Shown: positions 36,150 to 49,614, counted from the stretch's first letter. The stretch is DNA of 64,000 nt from Nomia melanderi (GCF_051020985.1 NC_135001.1:17725896-17789895), one strand, 5' to 3'. Notes: generated from the sequence alone by a model not told the origin. Program-made: numbers and translations.

Positions 36150-37949
36150 TTGGGATCGGAACTTTTGCCACTGTCTTCGATAGACAAATACTTAAAAGAA
36201 GTTAGTTCGTTCGCACGTACGGCAGAATGACATCTCCCCGTCGTATTCTTCTGTAGGATTTGAGCAAATGCGACCAGTACTAAACTTAGCTGGCTTCACT
36301 TATTCTTCCTTACGCGACTCACGCGTCGCATTTTCACGTCCTCTTAAGGGGTGAGCAGCCATTTGTCTGGCTTGTCCGCAGACTAACTAAGAGCGCACAG
36401 AAACTCTCGAGTGGAATCGTTTCTAACTGATGTCGAATGATCATTCAAGCGTTTTCCCCTACTCATTGTTCTGATAACACCTCTACCGCAACTGTCATCA
36501 GTTTGCTCTCGCACTGCAATGACGGGATTGCGAGAGACAAACAATTTGTATTCGAGTTTCCGTCGTAAACTAAATTCATATACATCAATTTTTGCTCATT
36601 ATTCAGGGGACGAATTATAATTAATATAACAGATATAAAGCGTTGCCAGTGAATTTGCATCGTATTTTTATTGACAGTAGTATATAGTAATAACGAAAAC
36701 ATCGATACTACAAGTAAATTATTAAAGCGATCACTTTAAATGGAACGGAACCCATTTACAGTGTTTTTTAGAAATATTAAATTCAATAAAAATCTTCAAT
36801 ATATATATTTTTCCCCCCTCACGTTTAATAGCGAACAATTGTAAAAATTGAAGTTTGAAAAATAGCTAAAAGGAGAAAAATTTAATAGAACAGAAAAATT
36901 GTTAGGTAGTAACAAAAGAAAGGTTTTCATATAGAACAGAATGTAAACATACGAGGCGCTTGCTATGCACGAAATATAATAAAAACTTTTTTCAAAGCAA
37001 ATGTAACAATATTTTATATTAAACTGTATTTAAATTTTTGCGATTATATGTTATTTGTAAAATTCAGCCGTTTTATTTGTAAATTTAGTTAACAATTTTC
37101 TTTGACTTAATATATTATTTTTCATACTAAATTTTCTAGACCATTATTCCATCTTGGATCAAACTAAAAAGAAAGCGAATTCAGCGAGAGACGTTTTAAG
37201 AAAATGTTCATATTAATACGGAGTGTCACAAAATTAATTTCGATATTACCGTTTTCCTTCGTTGCGCGGTTTCACCCATTGCGTGGTTATGCAATCAGAG
37301 GCAATAAAGACGCAACGATCTGTAGGAACCATGATTGCCAATTGCCATGGTAAACTCTAAGGGTACCACGTTAATGTTCGTTTTCCATGAACCAAATAAT
37401 TCTAGCTCGGAAAGGGGACTGATTGACATAACAGCTCGTAGCACGAGAGTGACTCCGGTGAATCGTACATACATACGGACGAAGGTATCATAGTGGAACA
37501 TGACTATTGCATACACTTCCAGGAGAATTTAATACTGGCAGCCATTACCGTTTCACGGTAATTTGTGATTCTAAAATATCAATTTGCTCGGAAACTGTCA
37601 AATATTTTCCTCGTGATTTCTTTAGATTGTGTGTTGAAGTAATCAGGTACATATAATGCTTATATTAAACGTGAAAATGTTCTAATTCGAAGAATTTAGT
37701 TACGGTTCGTTTTAAGTATATAGAATTGTGATTAAGAAGAAGCCATTTGTAGTAACTTAAATGAAGCACTGCTATTGTTTACATCTTATTCTTAATACAT
37801 GAAAAAAATATTGAATAACCAAAATTATGTGTATAAATTCACTATGTATTTATGTTTCCACCCTGATTCGATATTAGATGCGTAACAGAGGCTAACTAGA
37901 AAATAGGAATAATATTTCACAATTTCTTATTATCTTACCATCTTAAATT
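36150..37949. other. Stretch without a supported gene, with two GC-richer islands
   Basis: Islands at 36180-36430 and 37240-37520 are richer in G+C than their surroundings. The second is open in a 73-codon minus-strand frame (SELELFGSWKT, MAIGNHGSYRS) with no recognisable family. They may be exons or enhancers; I see no decisive splice signals. Confidence 0.3.
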
Positions 37950-38093
37950 ACTTGAAAACGATTATAATTTATAAAATAAGTGATGTCGAATGAAAATATT
38001 CAAGAGCGTAAATAGATAATAATGTTACGTAAGAGCGTGATGCTAAATAATTAATAACCGTTCCTTTTTATGCTAGTCAACGTGTTACTAAAA
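37950..38093. mobile_element. Decayed relative of the 51603 MITE (CACGTT family)
   Basis: AAATTACTTGAAAACGAT and GCTAAATAATTAATAACCGT match the interior of 51603-51841 in order, and the right end reads AGTCAACGTGTTAC. The left terminus is not recognisable. Confidence 0.55.
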
Positions 38094-39835
38094 AGGAATT
38101 TTAGAATTTTCAAATTTTCATTTGAATCAAATGGAAATACTAAATTTTAAGTAACCCATGTTATAGGTGGATATAATTGTTTTTCTAAAAGCTAAAGAAA
38201 TATGACGAACTTACTATTGATAATACTATTTTCATATTCATACGAATGAATAAGAAACAACCGCGTTGACACGGTTTCATGATCGGATCGTGGAAATCGT
38301 TAGAAGCAATAGAAACGAACAGTCTGCATGTCCTCTTTACCGTGTAGCCAATCACCACTCACCAGCAGTTATGTCTCATGAAGTTATTAAAATCCGATGT
38401 CTTGATATCTGGTTACAATGATCTCATTCAGCGCATTTTCAACCTGGAAAGGATTACATTTCGAATTCAGGGGCAGCGCAACTTGATTAAGCACATTTCA
38501 GCATTCCTATAATTAATGACGAACAGAATTTGAATTAAAACAAATGAAATTGCGTGGGTAGTTAGAGTTGAGCATTAAATATTTGCTTAAAATAATTAAA
38601 TTAAATAATCGATCCAAATAGAATCTTTTGCTGTTCACAGCGAATTATTCTATTTGTTTATTTACATAATTTCTTTGAAAAGTAATACAAATAATTTTGA
38701 ACGAGTATTTACTGATGATAATACGGCTTCAGCAATTATTTATAGAGGCATACGTAATAATATTTAAGACAAGCGTTTATTTTCCAATAATCCTGTTATC
38801 CAACAGAATTTCATCAAACATAATATCTATGACGCGAATATTCGATCGAATGAAAGGAACAGTTCTATATAGATATTTCTATTTAAATCATCTACTGATT
38901 GTTTTTCTGTTGTAACTCCTATTATTCATGTCTACTTTGGATAAACTTGTGGGTTTACTTTTGTTTTCAATACTTTACCTATGAGCAATCGTTTGATAGT
39001 CTTTTAAACCCCATAATTGACATTTTAGTTATTTAAAAGAAAGTTATTAACTCCTTGACCTATGATTTCTTTTACAATTGTGTTCGGTAAAACTACATCA
39101 TAGTTAATACTTTATTATAAAAAGAAAAAAATTCCACATTTATCCTATGTCTATGTTTACTCTAAAGGTTGACGATTGATAATAGAAAAGTAACATTTAA
39201 TTCATATTCAAAAATACTAAATTACACTCATACGAATACATTAATACGTATAATTAATAAATGTTAATATAATACGTATAATAAATATAATATCTATAAT
39301 AATTAAACTACATTAATGAGAATTCAATTTTCATTGCGAGTGTGATATGATATTATAAGACATAAACACATATACTATACATAATACAAATAAAATTCCC
39401 ATAAGTAAAGTGTTCAAATAATAACCTTCCCCATTCCAAAATGTTTCAATTAATTAAAACTTTTACAGTATGATTACTAGATAAATTTATTAATTTCTTC
39501 AGATTTTAGTTACCAAATCGTATCTCCGCAAAATAAATCTGGAAAAATGTTGATGTGCATAAGTTATAATTTCTCTTGTTTAAGAATTTTATAATTGTGC
39601 GCTCGATAAGGACGTAGGTGTAGATGGTTGATTAATATGTCGATTACAGAGCCCGCATTCGTATAATTAAGACGTTACATAGTTTCTTGTTGACTGAAAC
39701 GTCCGTATGTAGTCTGCGGTTTAATAATTTTGCATGTGTAACTAAAAACTAGAGGTTAAAATATAATGGAGTATTACTTACGTTAGCTGTGGTATCGATG
39801 GATCGCGAGCCTCATGTTTCCGCCTTGTGAATCAG
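38094..39835. other. Stretch without a supported gene
   Basis: AT-rich, with a GC-richer patch at 38260-38500. Around 39047 TTAACTCCTTGACCTATGAT resembles GTCCTATGATTTCTTTCAC at about 59260, a further low-copy dispersed repeat. Confidence 0.4.
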
Positions 39836-39949
39836 AATGGCACGCGATAATCTATACGATCTGTATCGTGCGTCCCCATCATTCGACCCTTTTATCAGCA
39901 ACTTCAATCTGGTCGAGCAATTATTCCACGTTATTCCAGTTTTCTTGCA
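39836..39949 (+). CDS. Candidate exon, unknown protein
   Basis: After an acceptor-like CCTTGTGAATCAG, an ATG two bases on opens MARDNLYDLYRASPSF then DPFISNFNLVEQLFHVIP, ending TTGCA|GTAAAT. A TGA stop lies in frame just before the acceptor. Residue use looks protein-like and the patch is GC-richer than its flanks. I do not recognise the family, and the minus strand is also open here. Confidence 0.28.
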
Positions 39950-42900
39950 GTAAATCTTTGCCCAAGTTTTTAAATCAAAAGAGAGTTGAAAGGTACCTGT
40001 CCAAAATGTCAATGCGAAAAGTTTTTAATGATATAATTATTTCAAAAATCGGGGAATAAGAAAATGAATGAAATTAAAAATACTCTGTCATTTGAATGGC
40101 TCAGAATAATAGTAGTATAATTACTGTTTCTGAGTCCTTAAGAAAAAAAATGTTCGTGAAACATCCTTGGATTAATTATTAGTACTTAGTAGTAGTGACT
40201 AATATTAATAATAAGAGAAAAACGAATTACACTCGTTAAACCTTCTGTAACAAAAATCATGTTGACCGGTATGAATTAAAGAAATGTGAAACTGCTTCTT
40301 TAAGCATTCAATTTAACGTATAACTAATTCTTTCATTTCGAATTGTCAACATTAGCATGCATATTCAGAAAAGGATGAAGCAATTCTTTTCCGTGTTAAA
40401 TAAGTTTTCCCAGTTGGCGTTGCAGTTAAATTCTGTCCTCCCTTGGCTCAAGCTAATCACTAGGTAACCAGCAACGTGCGTGGTTAACCGCAATGGTATA
40501 CGACGTGTGGCAATTGACACCAATCTCTTCATTGATATGTGCAGAATATTCAAGAGTTACTATTAATAATTTAAACAAAGATATTGTCGAGCATGCTTCT
40601 CACTTGTACCGTGCATTTACCAGATACAATCGGCAGAATAACACTTATTCCGCGCTAAGACATCGAGTACTTTGAAGTCCGAACGAAATAATAATACTTT
40701 ATGTTAAAAGCTCTTGATAGAACTTGTTTTTAATCGAGATCAATATTATTTAAGATAATTTAAAGATATTACAAAATTGTTCCGTTCGTATTAACAGAGA
40801 ATGCGTCGTTTAACTCCTTCGCTTATAATTCTCATTGAGTTTAATAAATAGAAATATTATTCAGTTCGTATTAATTTAAGGGAACATCATGTCGCCCTTA
40901 TGAATATTTAAACATTGCATTCAATTTACTCGTATAGTGAATATTTCATTCCTTCTCCTGTGAGGAAATTATTTTCAATGAAGAACCTTTTGCAAGCCTA
41001 GTTGTGAAAAATAGCATTTTAAAAAAGTACATCGATCTTCAAATTTCTTCAAATCAAAAAGGAAAGAGAATATCGAAATAGCTTACTAAAATTCGAACAA
41101 CTTTTGTTTGAAACATTTTTTCGTATTTTCGATAATTGCAGAAATATTCGAATGTACACGAATAAAGTGGACATACTGTATACATATTATTTTAGCACAG
41201 TGTATACAGCAATTGATCCTACGTATTATTCAACGTGTTGTTAATCAAACAATAACATATTTATATGTATTTGTTATTATAACTATGGACTTACAAATAA
41301 TTTGTGCATAGAATCATTATACGTTAAATAAGGTATAAATTATAATTAGTAATTACTACCTCACCTTTATTAACAAATCAAAAAGTTATTATCACTTAGT
41401 ATTATATAACAATCTATACATTTCATTTGAATTTTTGCGTTGAACGTTTCTTTCATTAATTTGTTTCAAGTGCCATTGAAATTCAGGCTACTGGGTCAGG
41501 CTCTCGTTTAATTTCATTTTTGGAATCATATTGTTATTTATTTATTTTAATAACACTCCAGACCGGTTCACTATATTGCACCGTATTACTTTTATCAATG
41601 AAATAAAGTATGCCATACTTAAAAAGTTTTCAAGCTATTTTATGGATAAGCGTGCATTTTTATTTGCAGCTTATTTTTATTCACTGCTACATTGAACTGC
41701 TGCATTGTATTTCAAAATCAAAGAATTTTTAACATTTTTACACACTTTTATTCCCTTGAAAAACTATTTTATAAGCAAATGAAGAGCAAAATGAATTTTA
41801 TATTTAAGTACATGTACAAAATTTAATATTTCATTCAAGATTGGAAAATATGTTTTACTAAGCTTTATTTAATAAACGGTTCTCAAACAGTATGTAACTT
41901 TGAGTATATAACAGCAAAGGGACACAGATAATTAATTAAGAAATTAAATGGATACTCAGAGAGATTAATTTAATAATTACGCGTTTAATGCAGGCAACAA
42001 GGATATCTAATAAATACATCTTTGTGTCCCACAGTATAATCTGAAAGTAAACCTCTGTATGCGTGGTTAGCTGCAAAAATATACCGGATGGGCTGGTTGC
42101 CAGGATTTTCGCTATCAGTGGTCGGATACGTCAAAGGGGGATAAAATATTAAGTAATGAGGTCAAATGGAACATACTTTCTATTTAATGATTCTACATGG
42201 ATCAAGATTCCATATTTCTTCCGAAATTCAACGTAATTTAAAGATCTTATTAGAAATGTATGACCTTTTTTTCTCGTAATCTTGTACCTTTTATTTTAGT
42301 TAGAAATATTAGTAGATGTAAAAACATCTGTGTTTCCAGTTTACGTAAACGCAGCCTCTTAATAGGAATTGAAATTTTATTGATAACATTAGTTGAAGTA
42401 TCATTCTAAATTTAAGTCGCCTGAGAAATCTTACAGAGGCATCGCAAAGTGTTAGTTAAAATGAGTGTGTTTTGAATGTTATCATTGTGCTGTTCAAAAT
42501 GACTATTATGTAGTAACAATGAGACAAATGGGGCGTGTGAAAATAAATTTCAATAATTATTGTATTATGTATTTTACCTTCGTTAGTAACCTATTTTTTG
42601 TATTAAAAACTGCCAACAGATGTTTAATGCGTATTGTATTACATTTTCCAATAAAATGTCGAGTTTTCGTTCCCGTTGAAAGGTAATATATAACGTTTAC
42701 GTATCCACTGAGTAAATTTGTAAATATCCGAGCAAACAAATTGAAAAACTGGTTTAATAGAATGCGAGTACTAAATGTAAAGTTATCTCCAATTTAGATA
42801 TTTATGCAATGCATTTCGTATTGGAGAAATATTATTACAGCAATAACAGTGGAAGCAGAAAATTGGTAGCGCATGTAGCTTAATTGTATTATTCACTTAA

Positions 42901-43565
42901 ATAAGTTTTTCACTGAACGGTAATCAACTAATATTTCTATTTCGATTCCAAGAATTATGTTTTCAATTCCTATTAATTACAATGCAAACATATTTCAAAA
43001 CCTCCGTTTACTTAAATAAAATATAAAAGAACAATACTCTTGTAATCAATTATTCATTTTCATGTCAATTCATTTGTCTGCATAGCAACGTGTAAACAGT
43101 AGACCTAAATAGAAACTACGGCTGAATCTTAATTTTTATTTTTGTATTATAAAGAGAGCTAAATTTTACTTCGGTTTACCGTTCCTTAAAAATTTCATTT
43201 ATATTTTTCATTCATCAAATAATTGATATTATCAATAATTGTACATCACTGACGTGTTCACTACAAACGTTGATTTATTCGTTGACGTATTGCGAAATTG
43301 TTAATATTGACTGTGAAATAAAATTACCAAAAGAAATGTTACTGTCTATTAATCTATGCTAATTGCTTAACTGTCTAACTGCCTCTGTCTGTTTAACCGA
43401 CCACGTTCAAACATGAATTAGACAAATACAATGAAGATAATTGCAAAATCAATTCAATAGTTTGGTGTTAAAAAGATCCTGTTTATTTTCCCATATTCTA
43501 ATATTTATTATAATTGCATTGTGTAGTAAACGTTGCACCATGAGAAATATAAAGTTTACGGCTGA
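39950..43565. other. Stretch without a supported gene
   Basis: AT-rich. Short open frames on both strands at 40365-40675 are not recognisable. I see no RNA gene. Confidence 0.4.
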
Positions 43566-43870
43566 GTAAAAGGGAACTATAGAGAATTTTGTTTTCTATA
43601 GTTCCATCTGACTCCGTCGCATTCGGTCTCGCTTCTGTCCTTTGCTATTGCCGCGCTCTGATAATGACAATGCCTCGAAAGCCGAGGCGACCCGAGCATC
43701 GTGAGTGGAAGTATCCCCTTGCCCCTGTCCACTTTTAACTTGGCGGCCGGTGGAGCAAACGTGAGAAGCAAATAGTACCGCAACTGACCTCGAGAGGATC
43801 GACGAATGTGCGGTTGTATGCACCTGTGCTGTGTCACAGACCGTTCACATATTACGCTGCTGCGTAAGTT
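43566..43870. promoter_or_regulatory. GC-rich island, possible promoter or 5'-UTR exon
   Basis: A sharply bounded GC-rich patch in AT-rich DNA. It contains GCCGAGGCGACCCGAGC and TTGGCGGCCGGTGGAGC, and two plus-strand donor-like sites: ATC|GTGAGT at about 43701 and TGC|GTAAGT at about 43863. Two minus-strand frames are open but overlap each other, so they are probably by-products of composition. A non-coding first exon on the plus strand is my preferred reading. Confidence 0.3.
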
Positions 43871-44639
43871 CTATTCGTTTCAACGTATCGCCTGCAAATT
43901 CGATTTTCGGATCATTTTGTGCTTACATCAAACTACATATTTTCCATCGCTACTTACGATAGCTTCATATCTCTGATCTAGTTGGACTGTTCCTTTTTCA
44001 TAGAAATCTTATTATAAATATATTATATTTAGAATTAATACATAAAGTAAAAATTAATGTTCCTCGATTGAGGTGAGGAAATGAAGTTACTTTACTTTTT
44101 TTTTGCAATTGGCTTAGACAAATTTATTACACACCAAATAATGAAATTAACACCTGCTGTGATTTCGATAAAAAGAAGCTTGTAAAATTTTATGTGGCTC
44201 ATCTTATACATCATTGTTTCTCTTTTGTATTAAAGTTATAGATATGAGTGGAATCTCTAACAAAAAAAAATGTATGGCTAAGGGTGAAACGTAAACTTAC
44301 AGAGAAATCGGAGAATAACTTTCAAGAAATTTTAAACGGTTTCCTTATTCAGAAAAATTATTCTACCACTTAAGTCTGCATATATTGGTTTCGATGCTCA
44401 GCATTAAATAAAAATGATAATGATACTGAACAAATGACTTGCATTTCCGAAAATAAATATACAAGCTGGAATTGTCTAGATTTTACAAGTGGGATTTCTA
44501 CTTTGAAAAAGCTTATAATATAAACATAATATGTATATTATTGATTTTTGTTATATTACATGTTTTGTTGTCAATTAAAGAAAAGACGGTAGAATTGGTA
44601 ATGTCAATCGGTGAGAGCCGTCGCTCCCAGCAGGTCTTA
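43871..44639. other. Stretch without a supported gene
   Basis: AT-rich, nothing recognisable. Confidence 0.5.
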
Positions 44640-44644
44640 CGTCA

Positions 44645-44865
44645 CTTTGCTTTTTAGTGTATTGTGGGTTTTTAGTATATTCAAGATTTTTAATATATAA
44701 TAGATTCTTAGTATATCATATAATTCAGTGTACTATAGCTCTTTAGTATATTGTAGGTTTTTAGTATATTATAGATTCGTACATAGTATATTATAGGTTT
44801 TTAGTATATAATAGATTTTTAGCATATTGCAGGTTTTAAGTATATTTTAACTTTTTTGTATATTA
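44645..44865. repeat. Degenerate minisatellite, TTTTTAGTATATTATAGG-type units
   Basis: About ten units of roughly 20-24 bp built on TTTTTAGTATATTATAGG, with variable spacing. There is no coding or RNA feature. Confidence 0.75.
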
Positions 44866-44869
44866 TATA

Positions 44870-45066
44870 TAGTACTATACAGTATATTATATAATGTCGT
44901 ATTATTATCTATATAGTGTAATTATAGTACTATATATAATATACAGTATATTATATAGTGTCGTATTATTAAGTATATAGTGTAATTATAGTACTACATA
45001 TAATATACAGTATATTATATAGTGTCGTATTATTAATTACATAGTGTAATCATAGTACTATATAGT
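44870..45066. repeat. 64-bp tandem repeat, about three copies
   Basis: ACAGTATATTATATA recurs at 44879, 44943 and 45007, giving a 64-bp period; each unit contains GTGTCGTATTATTA and AGTGTAATTATAGTACTA. The units are close to identical, so the array is young. TAGTACTATA is self-complementary and could form cruciforms. Confidence 0.85.
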
Positions 45067-45099
45067 GTTGCTGGCAAGTCTCGCAGGACAACACTGGAG

Positions 45100-47550
45100 C
45101 AAGAGGTGTCTTTCAGTGTATGCTTTGTTTACCTTCCACGCCACGCGATTGGATTAGTATGTGTGACTGTTTCAGCAAATAGCACGTTATAACCGAAAAT
45201 GCATGTGAGGATAGCAAACCCTTCCCACTCTGAGCAATCAAACCCGCATTCCTTCCGCCACATCTTACCAACAACTTAGAATATAAATACTATACATTTT
45301 AAAAACAGCATTTTCATAAAAGACAACGCAATAAATGAACGTATAAAACAGAAATGTAATCACCAAACTATTTTTTACCTTGATGCGATGTATTTAGAAT
45401 AAACACATTTTTATATGTATTATAGATACATAAACTTGACACATAAGAATGTTAAACAATTTACCATTATACCGAACGTGTGATTCATTTTAAATAATTC
45501 TATTAAGATGATTAAAATTATCTATATTATATAATTATCTGAATGATGGTGAGTTTGGTCTCTTGAGGAGGGCTGTCCAAGTGTTACGCTAACTTTTTAA
45601 TGAGCCCTTGACGGATTGCAGTACTCGTCAAGGCAAGTACGCTAGTCGACCCTTTGGGGAGAAAACAGCTAATAGTTTACAAGATATTAACAATTAAAAT
45701 TTTCCTTAGTCGTTACTTAAGAGTGACCTTTTTAGCAAAGCTTCGAATTCTGGTGTAACTACCTTTTTTTTTTTATAATTTTACAAACTTTTTCACCATA
45801 CAAATTGTAACAGTAGGTACTCTATAAAATGTTCTACTTTTATTTATTATTATATTCGTATTTATTTTTCGAATTATTTACATTGATTTTCTTATACCAG
45901 TTACAGAATTTGTCCTACAACATTTGATGAAAGAAAAAGAGATAAAAATACACTTGATTTGAGAAGTTCAGGAAACCCGAATAAATTGGTGATTGTTTAA
46001 ACATTCTTCTGCTAATTATTGATATTTATCTATTGTGAGAGTTACTCACGAATTGTTACACGTTTATACAGACATATTAAATTTATTTAATTAAGTAACA
46101 CACAATTAGATTTCCGCGAACTGTTCTGCTTATTCATAGTATATTCAGCAATATCATATTTATTACTTCAGATTTTCACTTCATTGGAAACACAATTATA
46201 TCTAATACAATTAACGATAACTTTACTTTAATACTTTGGTACGAATAATGGTATCAAACGCTCTAGAACTTCTATCCAATCTATTATGCACGATCTCTTG
46301 CTTTTATATGTTCATTTTATTAATTTAATATAATTTGATATGATTTATCGACTTTAATAATAATATATTAATTCAATTTTCCCAGGTATCTCTGCAGCAA
46401 ATAAGAAACAAAAGTTTATTTGATTTTCATAAGTATACACAACATTAATGGCATCCTGTACTATAACATTATAATTAAAGTTTAATGAATCCATCACCAT
46501 TTAAGTGCCAATTATTTCCAATGTCCTATTTATTTTCGAATAATACGCAAACACGCAATTGTCCAATGCTAACACAAATATTCTCTTCGGTTGAAAACAC
46601 ACCCCCTGCCCTCTAAATTAATTTCGACTGATCGATATTTTTACTGCTTATATTAATATGAACTGGTATTCCAGCGCTGTATCCTCGCTTCTCTCTGTCA
46701 ATTGGATTAGGTAACCTCGAATTACAGAAGACTGAAAAAGTGTTACGAGCTAACCCGAGTTTGTCCAACTACAATCTAGTAAAGGCTGATTAAAAAGTCA
46801 GGGTAACGCTTCAGAAGCTTTTGTTGTTGGTTTCACTAAGGGAATTTCGTTGGTACATTAGAAATATTGCTGCAATGGTGAAACAGAAACTATACAAAAT
46901 TAGTATTTTATTGATGCATATCGTTTTGAGTATATTTTATTTTACAGACCGTCGATCATCTAATCATGACTGACGATGTTCCTGGTTCCAAGATCGTAAA
47001 AATGGTTTAGCGTTATTGATTTATAAACATGCAAGGAGACGGGGGGGGGGGGGTGCCGTGTAAACAGGTGAGGAATATTTAAATCGTACTTGCAGTCTGT
47101 CTAATAAGAACATGTACGTCAAACATTGACGCCATAAAATGTTAGAAATAAAGGTAGATTGTCCCTTTTTCCTTAGTATATCGTAAATTAATTGATAAAA
47201 ATTCTTACCGCAAACTTCGAAATCACTACATTTTGCATTACATTTTTTTTTAGCAAATTTTCAGTAATTCGATATTATGCTAATCGTATTGGTCCGTTTT
47301 ATACCTTTTAGTGTAAACAGCCTATATGTTATCTTTTGACTTATATAAAGTTCATCCTATAGAAGGATCTGTTTATACCTACATGCAGAAAAAATAATTT
47401 CAAAGATTGGCGCGCGTTTTGAATATTTCTAATAAAATGCAAGAAGTTTTACGATTTTTGTCCAAGGAATATGCAACTAAATGAATGCACAGCAAACTCA
47501 GAAGATGTTAGACGGTTGTTAATGACAATGCAAATTAACGAAGATGTAAG
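45100..47550. other. Mostly AT-rich stretch
   Basis: It holds the dispersed repeat at 45564-45675 and a run of 13 G at 47041-47053. At 46789 CTGATTAAAAAGTCAGGGTAA resembles the inverse of part of the 45564 repeat. No gene is recognised. Confidence 0.4.
45564..45675. repeat. Dispersed ~110-bp repeat, copy A (pairs with 50823-50935)
   Basis: CAAGTGTTACG then ACTTTTTAATGAG and GACGGATTGCAGTACTCGTC match copy B in order with about a quarter of bases changed (rough count by eye). CCTTGACG (45606-45613) pairs perfectly with CGTCAAGG (45626-45633). The type is unknown: it may be a SINE-like or ncRNA-derived repeat, or part of a DNA transposon. Confidence 0.65.
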
Positions 47551-47789
47551 ATTTCCTGTTTTAATGAAAATTTTCAGGCGAATTCCTTGCTGTGCGTGAT
47601 ATTGCTAGAAAGACTGTACATCGGTAACGCAAACCGGTCTTATCAGCGCGATGTAGCATAGATTTGATCTTCTTCTGTCACTTCTGCTGTTGTCATCATC
47701 GTGTTAACCGCAACCACTCCGCTTTCCGTTTACATCAAAGAAGAGCAACGAGCAACGATGCGGTTTTCGCGGTTTGCTGTTGTACCCAG

Positions 47790-47943
47790 AGCTGAAAACC
47801 ATCGACGGCAATCAACACAATATAGAAACTATGTTTTACCGCAATAGAGTTCGTACGAATGTAATGAAACGTCCAGAGTGGCTGCACAAGTGTCAAGCAG
47901 AAAAAAGAGTTACGTCGATAGAGGATTGGCAAAGAGAACAACA
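47790..47943 (+). CDS. Candidate internal exon with strong donor, unknown protein
   Basis: The plus-strand frame is open from 47708 to the donor CAACA|GTAAGT at 47943. A good polypyrimidine acceptor, TTTGCTGTTGTACCCAG, sits at 47789. The translation LKTIDGNQHNIETMFYRN, RVRTNVMKRPEWLHKC, QAEKRVTSIEDWQREQ is charged and Trp-containing, like a real helical segment. A possible earlier exon at about 47580-47623 (EFLAVRDIARKTVHR) lies between TTTTCAG and GTAACG, but it fits only with a different acceptor (47754). I do not recognise the family. Confidence 0.4.
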
Positions 47944-47949
47944 GTAAGT

Positions 47950-49614
47950 CACTGGCTACAGATGTTGTGTGTAAATCTAATAACAAACAATGTGTATAAA
48001 AATTCTAATACTTCAGCATTTCAGAACTGATATTCCAGTGCCGAAATTCGCAGACTTTACGAAAAACTGTCGCTATAAAGTATTAGAATGTGAATCTTTT
48101 GTGTAAATTAAATAATAATTTTATTCATTGTTTACGTACGGTAATGTATTGGTAACATTTTCATTTAAAAGATGATCAAGAGTGCACAAATCTTTGTAAA
48201 TCATCATTGATAGACGATGATGCGCAGTCTTATTTTCGTATCTTTCGTACATTCCATGTAATAGAATTAAGAGCGGAGAACTAGTAGTTAAAACTTAGAA
48301 TCAACATTTTTCATAAATTTCTTATGATCGAATATTTAGCTTCAATCTCAGAGAAAAAATGGTTGAAAAACTTGAAAGTCTTTGTTTTATCAGCGAAAAA
48401 TTGAAAAGTAAGGAATATCCGATTCGCCTGAAATTCCGGGCGATGGATCATCGAAGATTCACTTTTTTACTTTATCGAATAAATTGTATCTTTGATATTA
48501 TGCTTTTATCTTGTTCTGTTCGAATTATTAATGCGATTCATTAAAAGTATTTTAAAATACCCGTTACTGTGCACGGTTCACAATGCATGCGGATGGGTAG
48601 TTACGAGATGATTGATGTATGTTGCTCACTGTCAGTTAGACAGACAATGAGAATCAACCTTTACGTTGGTGAACGGTCTCGATATAACTGGGCTAATCCA
48701 GACACTACTGTTATCTACGAGGTATTTAGAAGAGAACATCAATACTTCGAGTGACTCTTGCTCCAGTTATCGTAGCAAAGAAATTCATTTAAATATCATG
48801 TCAACATATAATGCGTTAGCTAAGATAAGATGTTTTTTAATGCATAAGCCCATCATCTGGAACTGTACGATATAAAGGAACATGCGTCACTATTTCTGAT
48901 AATATTTATTTACTTTTTCAAATATATACCATCTATTAAAGTAGTGGAATGGTATTTAATAAAATAAGGTCTGCTATAGATTTTAGAGAACTAATTTCTT
49001 ATCATCTATTATTTAGAGTAAGAGTCTACAGTAATTTGTTTCAAAGGCATCATTGTGATGAAATGATGGTGCCATTCGAGACTAGTAACCAGTATAGAAG
49101 TTAATAGAATGTATTTATTAATGTATATGAATAAAGTATCAATAATTTATAATATTCATTATAAGTCGCACATGTTCATTGTTTCCATTACCAGAGAAAA
49201 ATTCGACTGTTTACTTACGAGGCTGCATACTGCACAAAAAGATACAAATAAACAACACGGTAGCCCTTAACAAGGGTTTCCACTTTGAAGCACCAGAAAG
49301 TAACAAAAAACAAAAAATTTCCACTTGCATCTCTAGAAGTTTTTTACAAGCAACCTCTCCAAATTTAAAAATAGTCAAAATCTCGCAGAGTGTCAAGGTT
49401 TCCTCGTCCGGCGTACATCGTTCTAATTAGACACCGAATTTCATGCGTTTACGACAATTACGAGTGTATGGAATATAAAATAGAGAAATGTTCGTCAGGA
49501 TTTCAGAATCCTATTACTGTATTTTCAACGTATTAAATTTCTTAGCTATTGCGTAGTTTGTGTTAAGTAATTTAGTGGCTCCGGTTATCGGTGACCACCG
49601 TAGCAATCAACGTA
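47950..49614. other. Stretch without a supported gene
   Basis: Mostly AT-rich. The right end (about 49530-49618) is the 3' half of a CACGTT-type MITE with ATCGGTGACCACCG, relative of 24700-24843, and abuts the next element at a shared TTAA. Confidence 0.45.

Noticed and set aside
45541..45690. Possible tRNA or hammerhead-type ribozyme in the dispersed repeat
   Set aside because: No T-arm GGTTCRANYCC, no cloverleaf, and no CUGAUGA/GAAA core; only a simple stem is supported.
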